A DNA stretch of 38,134 nt from an uncultured Pedosphaera sp. (GCA_903930565.1 CAIYZC010000621.1:1-38134), one strand, 5' to 3'; shown: positions 1 through 8,831, counted from the first letter of the stretch. Numbers and translations are program-made. The notes: a model not told the origin generated them from the sequence alone.

Positions 1-149
1 AGCACCTGCGGGCCGAAGGAAAGGTTCGGGACAAAATGCCCGTCCATGATGTCCAAGTGGAGCCATTCCGCGCCGGCTTTTTCCACCCGGACGGATTCAC
101 TCGCGAACCGGCCGAAATTGGCGGCCAGCAGGGACGGAGCAATTATCAT
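1..149 (-). CDS. rpe: Ribulose-phosphate 3-epimerase, N-terminal part (cut by window edge)
   Basis: The first 49 residues of ribulose-phosphate 3-epimerase are encoded, and the rest lies beyond position 1. The enzyme interconverts ribulose 5-phosphate and xylulose 5-phosphate in the cytosolic pentose phosphate and Calvin pathways. The protein opens [12 protein letters not shown], the usual first beta strand of this TIM barrel with the catalytic-site serine. It continues with [15 protein letters not shown], which carries the metal-binding and active-site His and Asp of the family. The ATG at 149 is chosen because it gives the typical family N-terminus. The gene lies 34 bases downstream of the membrane-protein gene and may share its transcript. 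Confidence 0.92.
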   Translation of the reverse strand, partial: MIIAPSLLAANFGRFASESVRVEKAGAEWLHLDIMDGHFVPNLSFGPQV

Positions 150-183
150 TACGCCCAAGGCTAATGAATTTCCGCCCCCGTCG

Positions 184-684
184 TCAACGCCCGGTTGACG
201 CCATTTCCGGCTTCCCCACGCTGTTGGATGCAGTTTGCGACTGCGCAGGTCTGTTCTCGGGAACGCCGCGGGCCGCCCCGGAAAACGCAATGATTAGCCC
301 ACCCGCCAACAGGCAATTCGCGGCGTCGACCCAGGGGGGCTGAAAAGGCAAACCGAGGCGGCACGCGTGGACGGCCAGCACCAAGCCTTCCACGATCAGA
401 AATGTTCCCCACCACGCAATGGCGGCGGCAAACCGGCGCGGCCAGATGGCCAGCACCATAAACCAGAGCCCCACCAAGGTGAACATCCCGGCGGTCATGC
501 GGAGCCAGTAATCCAGCATGGGATCATCGGGGAGGGGGCCGGCGCCCAATTCCCGCAAGCGCCGGACCGCGGTGGGCCAACCCACCACGACGCCCACGAT
601 GGAAATGCCCCAGGCCACCGCGGCCCACGCCAGGAATACCCGCAGCAAACGCAGCCGCCGTTCGTTCGTTGGCGGGCGGCGCAT
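184..684 (-). CDS. Small integral membrane protein, function unknown
   Basis: This 166-residue protein belongs to no family I recognise. It has a basic N-terminus ([14 protein letters not shown]) followed by about four hydrophobic segments, near residues 15-36, 64-82, 86-106 and 122-138. It ends in a hydrophilic tail of about 28 residues, so it is probably an inner-membrane protein with a basic cytoplasmic start. Its ATG lies 5 bases past the stop codon of the DUF1501 gene, so it is very likely the last or next-to-last gene of the PSCyt-DUF1501 operon. No catalytic motif is visible. It could be a DoxX-like or DUF-type membrane protein, but I see no diagnostic residues. Confidence 0.75.
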   Translation of the reverse strand: MRRPPTNERRLRLLRVFLAWAAVAWGISIVGVVVGWPTAVRRLRELGAGPLPDDPMLDYWLRMTAGMFTLVGLWFMVLAIWPRRFAAAIAWWGTFLIVEGLVLAVHACRLGLPFQPPWVDAANCLLAGGLIIAFSGAARGVPENRPAQSQTASNSVGKPEMASTGR

Positions 685-689
685 CCGGT

Positions 690-2165
690 TCAGGCCAGGA
701 CGGCTTGGATGACTTCACCGGCCACGTCGGTGAGGCGGAAATCGCGCCCGTTGTAGCGGAAGGTGAGTCGGTCGTGTTGCATGCCCAACAGGTGCAAGAT
801 GGTGGCGTGCAGGTCGTTGATGGTCACTTTGTCATCCGCGGCCTTGAAGCCCACCTCGTCGGTGGCGCCATGGTGATAACCGGCTTTCACGCCGCCGCCC
901 GCCAGCCACACGGTGTTCGCATGTTGATTGTGGTCGCGGCCGGGCTTGCCGCCCGGTTGGGAGATGGGCAGGCGTCCGAACTCCCCGCCCCAAATCACCA
1001 GCGTGCTGTCCAACAAGCCGCGCTGCTCCAGGTCGGTCAGCAGCGCGGCGATGGGTTGGTCGGTTTCGGCGGCGAACCCGCCGTGGTTGCCGGCGATATC
1101 TTTGTGGCCGTCCCAGCTCAACTGGTTCTCGGTGCCGCCACTGTAAATCTGTACAAAGCGGACGCCCCGTTCCACCATGCGTCGCGCCAACAGGCATTGC
1201 CGCGCGAAATGGGAGCAATGTTTTTCATCGACGCCGTACAGGGCCTTGATATGCGCCGGTTCGCGCTCCAGTTCCAAGGCCTCGGGGGCCGTGACCTGCA
1301 TCCGGTAGGCGAGTTCAAAGCTTTCGATGCGCGCGTTCAACTCGTTGTCGCCCTCCGGCGGCAAGTGCGCCCGGTTGAGCTGGGCCAGCAGGTCCAACTG
1401 CGCGCGCTGCGCCGGGTCGGACATCCCATGGGGTCGAACGAGGTTGTCGATCGGTTCGCCGTGGGGCCGGAGGAAGGTGCCTTGGTAAACGCTGGGCAGA
1501 AAGCCCGCGCCCCAATTCTGCGCGTAGCCTTTGGGCAGGCCCCGGTTCAACGGATCGGCCATGACCACAAAACCCGGCAGGTTTTGATTTTCCGAACCAA
1601 GGCCGTAATTCACCCATGACCCGACGCATGGCGCGCCCATGCGCGTCACGCCGGTGTTCATCGCGAACAGGGCGGGGCTGTGGTTGTTGGAGGTGGTGTG
1701 GAGCGAATGGATAAAGGCCATTTTGTCCACGTGCCGGGCCATGCGGGGAAAAATCTCCGAAACCCAACTGCCGCTCTGGCCGTGCCGCTGGAAAGCGAAA
1801 GGCGATTGCATCAGCGGTCCGACTTCGTTGGCGAAAAACCCGGTGAACTTGTCGATGCCGGCCAGGGTTTGACCATTCCGTTTGGCGAGCTCGGGTTTGT
1901 AATCCCAAGTATCCACCTGGCTCGGACCGCCGTTCATAAACAACCAAATGACGGCCTTGGCGCGGGCCGGGTAATGGGGTGGGTGCGGGGCCAGCGGACC
2001 GCCGGCGGCCGGGGTCGCGGTGGCCGCGCCGGCGGCGGGATTGAGCCAGCCCTGTTGGTCGAGCAGGCCCGCCAGGGCTAGCAGCCCAAAACCCGCGCCC
2101 GCCCGTTGCAGGGCGGCGCGGCGGTTCATGCGGAACGGCGGAGTGGGGGGAAAGGGGGACGGCAT
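690..2165 (-). CDS. DUF1501 family exported protein (Tat signal)
   Basis: This 491-residue DUF1501 protein belongs to a family that is distantly alkaline-phosphatase/sulfatase-like and very common in Planctomycetes and Verrucomicrobia. The sequence MNRRAALQRAGAGFGLLALAG near the N-terminus is a twin-arginine export signal. The true start may therefore be the internal Met at 2129 rather than the ATG at 2165. Family landmarks include VIWLFMNGGPSQVDTWDYKP after the signal, LVIWGGEFGRLP and GRDHNQHANTVWLAGGG in the C-terminal half, and a C-terminal HLLGMQHDRLTFRYNGRDFR. The gene begins 4 bases after the stop of the PSCyt gene. Such pairs are widespread and presumed to act together in the cell envelope, but their biochemical role is not established. 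Confidence 0.93.
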   Translation of the reverse strand: MPSPFPPTPPFRMNRRAALQRAGAGFGLLALAGLLDQQGWLNPAAGAATATPAAGGPLAPHPPHYPARAKAVIWLFMNGGPSQVDTWDYKPELAKRNGQTLAGIDKFTGFFANEVGPLMQSPFAFQRHGQSGSWVSEIFPRMARHVDKMAFIHSLHTTSNNHSPALFAMNTGVTRMGAPCVGSWVNYGLGSENQNLPGFVVMADPLNRGLPKGYAQNWGAGFLPSVYQGTFLRPHGEPIDNLVRPHGMSDPAQRAQLDLLAQLNRAHLPPEGDNELNARIESFELAYRMQVTAPEALELEREPAHIKALYGVDEKHCSHFARQCLLARRMVERGVRFVQIYSGGTENQLSWDGHKDIAGNHGGFAAETDQPIAALLTDLEQRGLLDSTLVIWGGEFGRLPISQPGGKPGRDHNQHANTVWLAGGGVKAGYHHGATDEVGFKAADDKVTINDLHATILHLLGMQHDRLTFRYNGRDFRLTDVAGEVIQAVLA

Positions 2166-2169
2166 GGGG

Positions 2170-5100
2170 TTACTCCAAATAAATGAATTCGTTTAAGCCA
2201 AACAACGCTTGGCAGAAATCGGCCCGCGCCAGTTCCGCGCGTTCGCCGGCCGGGGCTTCGGCATACCGCGCTGCTTGTTGTTGGAGGAAGCCGGTGGCCG
2301 CGGCCAGTTCGGCCGCCGTGGGGGCGCGGCCCAGGGCGAGCCGGTAGCCCAGCGTGATGGCCGCGGCCGGGGATTCCGCCGCCGCCGGCGCCAGGCGGGC
2401 GGCCAAAGCCCGGGCGTATTCGCGCACCCGCGGGTTGTTCAAGAACAAGAGCGCCTGCGGCGCCACTGTGGTGGGCGTGCGTCCCCCCACACTCACCGAC
2501 GGGTCGGGGGCGTCGAAGAGTTGCAGCAGGGGGATGAACTGGCTGCGCTTCACAAAGAAGTAGATGCTGCGCCGCCGCATGCCTTCATCCAACGTTCCCG
2601 GGCCGTAAAGGCGGTCCTCCAATTGGCCGCTGACCGCCAGGGTCGAGTCCCGGATGGCCTCGGCTTCCAAGCGTTGGCGGGAGTAATGCCAGTAGCCCTG
2701 GTTTTCCGGATCCGTTTGCCCGCGGGCGGCATCCCGGTCGGCGCTTTCGCGGTAGGTGGCACTGTTCATGATGAGCCGGTGCAACCGCCGCACATCCCAG
2801 CCGTGCGCTTGGAAATCCGCCGCCAACCAGTCGAGTAATTCGGGATGGCTCGGCCGCGCGCCCTGGGTGCCGAAATCGTTCGCGGTGGCCACCAAACCCC
2901 GGCCGAAATGATGCTGCCACACGCGGTTTACCGCCACCCGGGCCAGCAAATCCCCGGCGCCAAACTTCGAGTCGGTGATCCAATTGGCCAACGCCCTTCG
3001 GCGCCACGAGGTTCGGCTGCCCGCCGGAGCGGCGGCCTGCCAGCGGCCATCGCCGTCAGGCGCATGATTCAAAACGGTCAAATAACCGGGCATAACTTCT
3101 TCCGCCTTCTGCCGGGTGTCGCCGCGCTTGAGGAAAAACGTCTGGGCGTAAAAGTGCGGGAAACCACGGTCATCGGCGTGATGGGGGATCGGCTTGAAAC
3201 CCTCGCTGGCTACCATGACTTTTTCCACGGCGGCTTTGGGTTGGCCGCGGAGATGCTCGCGCACCGCGGCGTCGAGGCGCTGCCAGGCGGCATCGCGCGG
3301 CCGGTACCACTCCCGGAGGAGTTCCCGTTGCGCCGCGCCCAGGTTCGCCCCGCCCGGCGCGGCCGCCCGGGCCGCCAGCGCGGCGCGCAATTCGGGCGCC
3401 GCCCCCGGGCCGCGCAACTCCGTCGGCAGCGGCCCGGTGGCCAGCGACAACCGCGGCCGGCCAATGGTGTGCTTTTGGTTGCCGTTGAACGCCAGGGTGA
3501 CCGTCAATTTCACTCCGCCGGGAAATTGCGCCGGTTCGGCGAAGCGGAACGCCGCGGCATGGTTGGTGCCGAATTGCGGGTCCACCGCCCACCCGGACGC
3601 CGGATCGCCGTCCACCACCTTGGCCACCGCCAGGCTCGCGTTTTGCTCAAAGGTTGCGCGCGGCTGCGTGAGTGCCACTTTCACCGGCGCGCCTTCGCCC
3701 GTCAGCGGCGCGGCGCTCACCTGCAGGTCAGTGAATTGGAAATTGCCGTTGCCCGCCCGCCCGGGACCGCCGTGGGGGAGCGAGGAATCGGCGAGCGCCT
3801 CGATGCGGATGCCCGTCACGTTGGTGGCGCTCGTGTGCCCCTCGAACACGAAAGTGTCGTGGTCCGGGTTCTTGCCCGTGGCGAGCACCGAACCGTCGGC
3901 CTGCGGCGTCAAAGTCGCCCCGCCGGTGGAGCGGAAACCGTCCAATTCCATCCGGGTCCAATCCGGCAGCACCAGATCCGCGGTGCCGGCGTTTTGCAGC
4001 CAGTCCGCGAACAAGGCGGGCAGTTTTTCGCGCTCGAACCAGTCCCGCGCCGCGACCAGGGCCGCGTGCTCCGCGTCGAACCGCGCCTTTTCCCGGCGGT
4101 GCTTTTCGGGGGTGAAATCCAATTCGACATTGCTCCTGATGGTTTTGGCGAAGGTCGCGATGAAACGGTAATAGTCGTGGCTCGAGATCGGATCAAACTT
4201 GTGGTCATGGCACCGCGCGCAGCCCACGGTCAGGCCGAGCATGGCGGTGCCGGTGGTGCCGGCCATATTGTCCAATTCGTCGTAGCGCGCGGGTTCGAAT
4301 TCGGCTTCGGTCAACTGGGTGGGGAACACTCCCGCTCCGAGGAATCCCGTGGCGGCCAGGGCCCACGGATCTTCCGGCGCGAATTCGTCCCCCGCCAACT
4401 GCCAGCGGATGAACTGGTCGAAGGGCATGCCGTCGTTGAAAGCTTTGATGACAAAATCGCGGTACCAATACGCATAGGGCCGGTCGTAATCCTGCTCAAA
4501 ACCGTGACTTTCGCCGAAGCGCGCCGTGTCCAACCAATGACGGGCCCACCGCTCCCCGTAATGTGGGGAGGCCAGCAACTGGTCCACCAACCGGGCGAAC
4601 GCGTCCGGCGCCGCATCGGCCACGAACGCATCCACCGCTTCGGGGGTGGGCGGCAGTCCGGTAAGGTCCAAATACGCCCGCCGCACCAACACCCGCCGCT
4701 CCGCCGCGGGGTTTGGCGTGATTCCCTGCGCCTCCAGGCGCGCCAAAATGAAATGATCCACCGGGGTCCGCGGCCAGTCGGTGCTTTTCACGGCCGGCGG
4801 CTCCACGGGTCGCAGCGGTTGGAAGGCCCAATGCCGGGCGGCTTCCACCACGTTGTTGGTTGCCGCTGGTGGTGGCCAGACCGCCCCTTCGTCGATCCAC
4901 CTTCGCAGCAAGGCGATTTTTTCCGCCGGCAAGGGTTCCGCCTTGAACGGCATCCGCGCCGCCACGTTGTTCGTCAGCAACCGTTGGATCAGCGCGCTCG
5001 CCGTGGCGTGCCCCGCCTGCAACACCGGCCCGTCCTCCCCGCCCTGCAAGGCCCGCTCCCGCACGTCCAACCGCAGCCCGCCCTTCTGCTTTTCCGGGCC

Positions 5101-5232
5101 ATGGCACGAATGGCACGCCTCCCGCAACACCGGTTGGATGTCGTGAAAAAAATCGACCGGCGGGTTGGCGGCCGCCGCGGCCCAACCACCCAGCGCCAGC
5201 CCAGCCGCGACCAAGAAATTCGTGCGTCCCAT
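2170..5232 (-). CDS. PSCyt1 / DUF1549 / DUF1553 exported cytochrome-like protein
   Basis: This large exported protein of 1020 residues has a signal peptide (MGRTNFLVAAGLALGGWAAAA). A Planctomycete-type cytochrome c domain (PSCyt1) follows, with the haem-binding CHSCH at about residue 40. Next comes DUF1549 (about residues 140-345), which contains a second CxxCH in GCARCHDHKFDPIS. A beta-rich spacer (about 430-580) resembles a carbohydrate-binding or discoidin-like module, and DUF1553 occupies about residues 700-1000. The TAA stop lies 4 bases before the DUF1501 start, which is the classic arrangement for this family pair. The two CxxCH motifs suggest covalent haem and periplasmic redox chemistry. 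In this family that is inference rather than demonstrated function. Confidence 0.94.
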   Translation of the reverse strand: MGRTNFLVAAGLALGGWAAAAANPPVDFFHDIQPVLREACHSCHGPEKQKGGLRLDVRERALQGGEDGPVLQAGHATASALIQRLLTNNVAARMPFKAEPLPAEKIALLRRWIDEGAVWPPPAATNNVVEAARHWAFQPLRPVEPPAVKSTDWPRTPVDHFILARLEAQGITPNPAAERRVLVRRAYLDLTGLPPTPEAVDAFVADAAPDAFARLVDQLLASPHYGERWARHWLDTARFGESHGFEQDYDRPYAYWYRDFVIKAFNDGMPFDQFIRWQLAGDEFAPEDPWALAATGFLGAGVFPTQLTEAEFEPARYDELDNMAGTTGTAMLGLTVGCARCHDHKFDPISSHDYYRFIATFAKTIRSNVELDFTPEKHRREKARFDAEHAALVAARDWFEREKLPALFADWLQNAGTADLVLPDWTRMELDGFRSTGGATLTPQADGSVLATGKNPDHDTFVFEGHTSATNVTGIRIEALADSSLPHGGPGRAGNGNFQFTDLQVSAAPLTGEGAPVKVALTQPRATFEQNASLAVAKVVDGDPASGWAVDPQFGTNHAAAFRFAEPAQFPGGVKLTVTLAFNGNQKHTIGRPRLSLATGPLPTELRGPGAAPELRAALAARAAAPGGANLGAAQRELLREWYRPRDAAWQRLDAAVREHLRGQPKAAVEKVMVASEGFKPIPHHADDRGFPHFYAQTFFLKRGDTRQKAEEVMPGYLTVLNHAPDGDGRWQAAAPAGSRTSWRRRALANWITDSKFGAGDLLARVAVNRVWQHHFGRGLVATANDFGTQGARPSHPELLDWLAADFQAHGWDVRRLHRLIMNSATYRESADRDAARGQTDPENQGYWHYSRQRLEAEAIRDSTLAVSGQLEDRLYGPGTLDEGMRRRSIYFFVKRSQFIPLLQLFDAPDPSVSVGGRTPTTVAPQALLFLNNPRVREYARALAARLAPAAAESPAAAITLGYRLALGRAPTAAELAAATGFLQQQAARYAEAPAGERAELARADFCQALFGLNEFIYLE

Positions 5233-5444
5233 AGTGCAAATTCAAACTTGCTCTCCCACGGGGGGAAAGCAAGTCCAAGTGTCCGTTTTCCGTGGCCTTT
5301 TTCCACCCGAATTTTGTCCCCGCGGCGCCATGGGAAGGCCAAATCCGCTTGGTCCGGAGTGGATTCCCCCGCCGCGGGCGGGGTTGCGCCGGCGGCAATT
5401 CGCTGCTGACAAGGCCGCGGTTTGCGGGTAGCGTGCCGTCACTT

Positions 5445-6377
5445 ATGATCACGGAACATGCGACCGAGTGGCTCGGCTTTCCGGTGCGGCTGTTTGCGCC
5501 GGAGGAGGCCGGGGAGAAGCCCGTGGATTGGTCCCGCACCATTTTCCGTCTGGCATTGGATTGGGATGCCACGATGGATTTCACGGAATTGTTCGCCGCA
5601 TTCCTGGAGCAACCGGGGGTGGAGCAAACCCCGGCGATCGTTATCGGGAAGTTTTTTGCCGAATCCCCTGAAGACACCGCCGAAGAGGTCGTGGAGTCGT
5701 TGGTGACCGCCCGGGAATGCTTGCCGGCCCTGCGGGGGATTTTTCTCGGGGACCTGGTGAGTGAGGAATGCGAGGTTTCGTGGATCAACCAAACGGATGT
5801 CTCCCCCTTGTTCACGGCCTACCCCGGCTTGGAACATCTGCGGTTGCGGGGCACGAACCGCTTGAGCTTGGGCCGGCGCCCCCGGCACGCGCGGCTGCGC
5901 TCGCTCACGATTGAAACCGGCGGCCTGCCGCCGGCCTTGCTGGGCGAGGTGTTGGCGGGGGATTTCCCCGCCCTGGAAACGCTGGAACTTTGGCTCGGCA
6001 CGCCGAGCTATGGTGGCGACGTGACCCTGCTGGATCTGCAATCGCTGTTGTCCGGAAAATTGTTTCCCCGCCTGCGCCATTTGGGGTTGCGCGACAGTGA
6101 GCTGGCGGATGCCCTTGCCGCCGGTCTGGCTGGCGCGCCGATTTTGGAGCAGTTGGAGGGGTTGGATTTATCGCTGGGTAATTTGGGCGATGCGGGAGGC
6201 GCGGCGTTGCTGGCCAACCCGGCCCTGCGGCGGTTGCAGCGGTTGAATTTGCGCCATCATTACCTCTCGCCGCGCGTGGCGCGGGCGTTGCAACAGGCGC
6301 TGCCATTTGTGGATGTGGCCGAGGCGCAGGACAGCCAAACTCCGGAGGAGGATCGTTACGTCGCGGTGGGGGAATGA
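5445..6377 (+). CDS. STM4015 family leucine-rich repeat protein
   Basis: This 310-residue protein matches the STM4015 family. The start MITEHATEWLGFPVRLF and the segment RTIFRLALDWDA fit that family's N-terminal region. The second half is a run of leucine-rich repeats of the 'LExLDLSLGNLGDAGGAALL' type, about 25-28 residues per repeat, which usually form a protein-binding surface. No catalytic residues or signal peptide are seen, so a cytoplasmic partner or substrate-recognition role is inferred. I chose the ATG at 5445 over upstream in-frame Met codons because it yields the family N-terminus. Its 3' end overlaps the STM4014-like gene by up to 71 bases. Together with the hydrolase and radical SAM genes at 8863-11872 it completes the STM4011-4015 set. 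Confidence 0.85.
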   Translation: MITEHATEWLGFPVRLFAPEEAGEKPVDWSRTIFRLALDWDATMDFTELFAAFLEQPGVEQTPAIVIGKFFAESPEDTAEEVVESLVTARECLPALRGIFLGDLVSEECEVSWINQTDVSPLFTAYPGLEHLRLRGTNRLSLGRRPRHARLRSLTIETGGLPPALLGEVLAGDFPALETLELWLGTPSYGGDVTLLDLQSLLSGKLFPRLRHLGLRDSELADALAAGLAGAPILEQLEGLDLSLGNLGDAGGAALLANPALRRLQRLNLRHHYLSPRVARALQQALPFVDVAEAQDSQTPEEDRYVAVGE

Positions 6378-7566
6378 CCCGGCGCCCGCCGAGTTCGCGC
6401 TCTTCTGCAATCCGGAATCGCGGCGCGTGGAAGGTTTCAGTCAAGCGCTGGGCCGACTCCGGCGTCAGCGTCCCCGGTTGGTGCCCTGGCTATGGGTGGC
6501 GGGCAGGGTGCCTTGGGAACACTTGCTTCCGGACGGTCTGCCGCATCTGCGGCTCGAATCGCCGGGTCGCAATTGGCCGGTGGAACAACAACTGCTCCTT
6601 CGCGGAGCGGATTTGGCGGAACCGGAGGGCGAAGGGCGGTGGCGCCGCTGGTCGGCCGGGGCGGTTGCGGCCCTGTCGCTTGACCCGGGGCGCGTGCTGC
6701 CGATGCGCCAATGGTTTTTGGGCTGGCGGGCAACTTTGGAGGAATTGACCGCGTGGGCGAACCGCACGGGCGGGGCCGGGCGTTGGTTGACGCCACCCGC
6801 CCAAGTGTTGCTCATGGGCGACAAGGCGGCTTGCCAAGCGGCCTTGGAGGGGGCGGGGGTGCCGGTGCCGCCCGCACTGGGGGTGCCGCGGGATTTTGAC
6901 GATCTGTGGGAACTCATGCGGCAGGCCGGCCGAAGCCGCGTGTTTCTCAAGCCATGTCACGGCTCCTCGGCTTCGGGCGTGGTGGCACTGGAGGCGGGGC
7001 GGGGCGGGGTGCAGGCGTTTTCCACCCTGGAATTGACCGCGGCGGAGGGGGAGGTGCGACTCTACAATCGGCGGCGGATTCAGGTGTGGCGCGGCCTGAC
7101 GGAAGTGCGGCGGTTGGTGTCGGCGGTGGTGGCGGAACGGTGTTTGGCGCAGGTGTGGGTGCCCAAGGCGGGGCTGGCCGGCGGTCCGTTCGACCTGCGC
7201 GTGGTGGTCATTGGCGGACGCGCCCGGCAGGTCATGGTCCGATTGGGCCGGGGGCCGCTGACCAATTCGCTGCTGGGGGGTGGCAAGGCCGAAGTCGCGG
7301 CGGTCCAGGAGCGCATGGGCCCGGCGGGCTGGGCGCGGTTGTTGACCGTATGCGAACAAACGATGGCGCGGGCGTTTCCGGGCGCGTTGTCCGCCGGCTT
7401 GGACGTGCTGGTGGAGCCGGATTTTCGCACGGTGCGCGTCCTGGAGGTGAACGCTTTTGGCGACCTGTTGCCGCGATTGTTGCACGAGGGCCGTGACACC
7501 TACTCCTGGGAAGTGTTGGCCGCCAACGGGGCCGCCCCGGCTCAGGTCTCCGCCACGGGCGCGTAA
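6307..7566 (+). CDS. STM4014 family ATP-grasp-like protein
   Basis: This protein has 419 residues if read from the ATG at 6307. The recognisable family region begins with FALFCNPESRRVEGF. ATP-grasp landmarks follow: DKAACQAALEGAGVPVP (start of the nucleotide-binding subdomain), VFLKPCHGSSASGVVAL with Lys215 and a glycine/serine loop, FDLRVVVIGG, and the C-terminal metal-binding VLEVNAFGD with Glu380 and Asn382. ATP-grasp enzymes couple ATP hydrolysis to carboxylate-amine or carboxylate-thiol ligation, but the substrates here are unknown. The N-terminus is uncertain. The only in-frame ATGs (6307, 6313) lie inside the upstream gene, while the ATG at 6374 that overlaps the upstream TGA is one frame off. 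The 3' end overlaps the convergent DUF6745-type gene by 25 bases. Confidence 0.82.
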   Translation: MWMWPRRRTAKLRRRIVTSRWGNDPAPAEFALFCNPESRRVEGFSQALGRLRRQRPRLVPWLWVAGRVPWEHLLPDGLPHLRLESPGRNWPVEQQLLLRGADLAEPEGEGRWRRWSAGAVAALSLDPGRVLPMRQWFLGWRATLEELTAWANRTGGAGRWLTPPAQVLLMGDKAACQAALEGAGVPVPPALGVPRDFDDLWELMRQAGRSRVFLKPCHGSSASGVVALEAGRGGVQAFSTLELTAAEGEVRLYNRRRIQVWRGLTEVRRLVSAVVAERCLAQVWVPKAGLAGGPFDLRVVVIGGRARQVMVRLGRGPLTNSLLGGGKAEVAAVQERMGPAGWARLLTVCEQTMARAFPGALSAGLDVLVEPDFRTVRVLEVNAFGDLLPRLLHEGRDTYSWEVLAANGAAPAQVSATGA

Positions 7567-8489
7567 AGTTTCGGATCGTCAAAACCGGCGGTCCAGGCCA
7601 CGGCGGCATGGCAACTGGTCATGGTGGGGGGCACCCGGACCAAGTAATGCCGGCCGGTGGAGGGGCAGTGCAGGGAGACCAGAACCAGCGGCTCATCGTT
7701 CGGAAGGTCCACGCGGTAGAGCCGCCGTTCGCCGCCCCGGTCCCGGTCGGTGTCGAGCACTGCTGCATTCACGGACCGCAGAAAGTGTTCCCGGCCGACG
7801 CGCTCGATCATGATCCGGCGCACTTCGGTGTTCCGCTCGGCCAGGATTACTTCGCCGGTCAGTGTTTCCGGGGCGAAGGCGATTTGCGGCGTCACCACGA
7901 CGCCGTTCCACCGCAAGCCCGCGTCGGCCAGCGAGGCCGGCAGGCGGGTGAGCCCCGTGCCGCCCACATCGACCCAGGAGCCTACGGTCACGCCCTCCGG
8001 GATCGACTTCAGCCGCGCGCAACCGCGCAGGTCCAGCGTGGAGAGCGGCCCGAGGCCGGGCGGCAGGGCGTCCAGTTCGACGCAGCCCCGCGCCCGGACC
8101 CAGCCGTGGGTCACGCGGGTGTCGGCCGGCCAGTCCCGCAGCGCGGTGCAACCCTCCAACCCCAGGAAATCCACGTGCAGGTCCCCCGGCAAGGCGGTGA
8201 GCTTCTGGCAGCGTGTCAGGAGCAGGGTGCCAATCCGCCAGCCGGGCGGGAGGACCGTGAGTTGCCGGCAATCCGTCAGCTCCAGCCGGTGGTCCACGCG
8301 CAAATCCGCCGGCAGGGTGGTGAGCGGTTGGCCGGTCAAATTGAGGGAATAACAATGCAACCCGGCGGGGAGCCGCACCGGTGGCCGCCCGGTTTGCCAG
8401 GTGAGATCCAGCACGCCGGTGGTGATTCCCGCGGGGGCGGTGCCGGCGGCGATCAAACGCGCCGCCTCGGGGGCTTTGAGCGTGGGCAT
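7542..8489 (-). CDS. Leucine-rich protein with C-terminal DUF6745-like domain
   Basis: This 315-residue protein has two parts. Residues about 1-200 are imperfect repeats of about 20 residues of the form L..LP..L.V...L.L..C..L, for example TTLPADLRVDHRLELTDC. They predict a short solenoid with many 'LP' turns. Residues about 205-310 resemble DUF6745, with NTEVRRIMIERVGREHFL, RRLYRVDLPNDEPLVLVSL and HYLVRVPPTMTSCHAAVAWT. The biochemical role of the family is unknown. The ATG lies 9 bases after the stop of the 110-residue gene upstream, so the two are surely co-transcribed. It is probably the last gene of the STM4013-4012-4011 operon. It is a second type of leucine-rich protein at this locus, not homologous to the STM4015-like one. 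Confidence 0.8.
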   Translation of the reverse strand: MPTLKAPEAARLIAAGTAPAGITTGVLDLTWQTGRPPVRLPAGLHCYSLNLTGQPLTTLPADLRVDHRLELTDCRQLTVLPPGWRIGTLLLTRCQKLTALPGDLHVDFLGLEGCTALRDWPADTRVTHGWVRARGCVELDALPPGLGPLSTLDLRGCARLKSIPEGVTVGSWVDVGGTGLTRLPASLADAGLRWNGVVVTPQIAFAPETLTGEVILAERNTEVRRIMIERVGREHFLRSVNAAVLDTDRDRGGERRLYRVDLPNDEPLVLVSLHCPSTGRHYLVRVPPTMTSCHAAVAWTAGFDDPKLYAPVAET

Positions 8490-8498
8490 CGGAATACC

Positions 8499-8831
8499 TT
8501 AGTCGCGCACCCGTTGATCGGCTCCGGGAATGTATTCGCGTTGGATGCGCACCTCATAAATCCCCCGCGGCAGGTCGATGGGGCCGTGCTCCTCGTGAAC
8601 GATCCTGGCGCTCCGGGCGGACACCTCCAAATACAACTGGAGTCCGGACCGGTACAGCTGCGCCGCCGCGGGGTCCGCGAGTCGATGCGCGTGGCCGGTG
8701 ACTTCCCCTTCGGCCAGCACCGGCGGGACCGCGGCGCGATACTTGGGCAAGGCCTCGGCGCGGGCAATGAGAAAGACATCCCCTTGCCGCCAAACTTTGG
8801 GCGGCTTTTTGGTGCGATTTAGGCCGAACAT
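8499..8831 (-). CDS. Small conserved protein paired with the DUF6745-like protein
   Basis: This 110-residue soluble protein has no signal peptide or membrane segment. Notable stretches are WRQGDVFLIARAEALP, VLAEGEVTGHAHRL with two His, and a C-terminal IVHEEHGPIDLPRGIYEVRIQREY, suggesting a compact all-beta fold. I recall similar small proteins beside DUF6745 genes in other bacteria, but that is memory, not a search result. Its function is unknown. It sits 9 bases upstream of the DUF6745-like gene and 31 bases downstream of the STM4011-like gene, in the same orientation. The conserved His/Glu residues could bind metal, which is speculation. Confidence 0.75.
   Translation of the reverse strand: MFGLNRTKKPPKVWRQGDVFLIARAEALPKYRAAVPPVLAEGEVTGHAHRLADPAAAQLYRSGLQLYLEVSARSARIVHEEHGPIDLPRGIYEVRIQREYIPGADQRVRD

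Noticed and set aside
2845-5409. 854-codon plus-strand open frame antisense to the PSCyt gene
   Set aside because: The opposite strand encodes a well-recognised PSCyt1/DUF1549/DUF1553 protein. The plus-strand product is Arg/Gly-rich and featureless.
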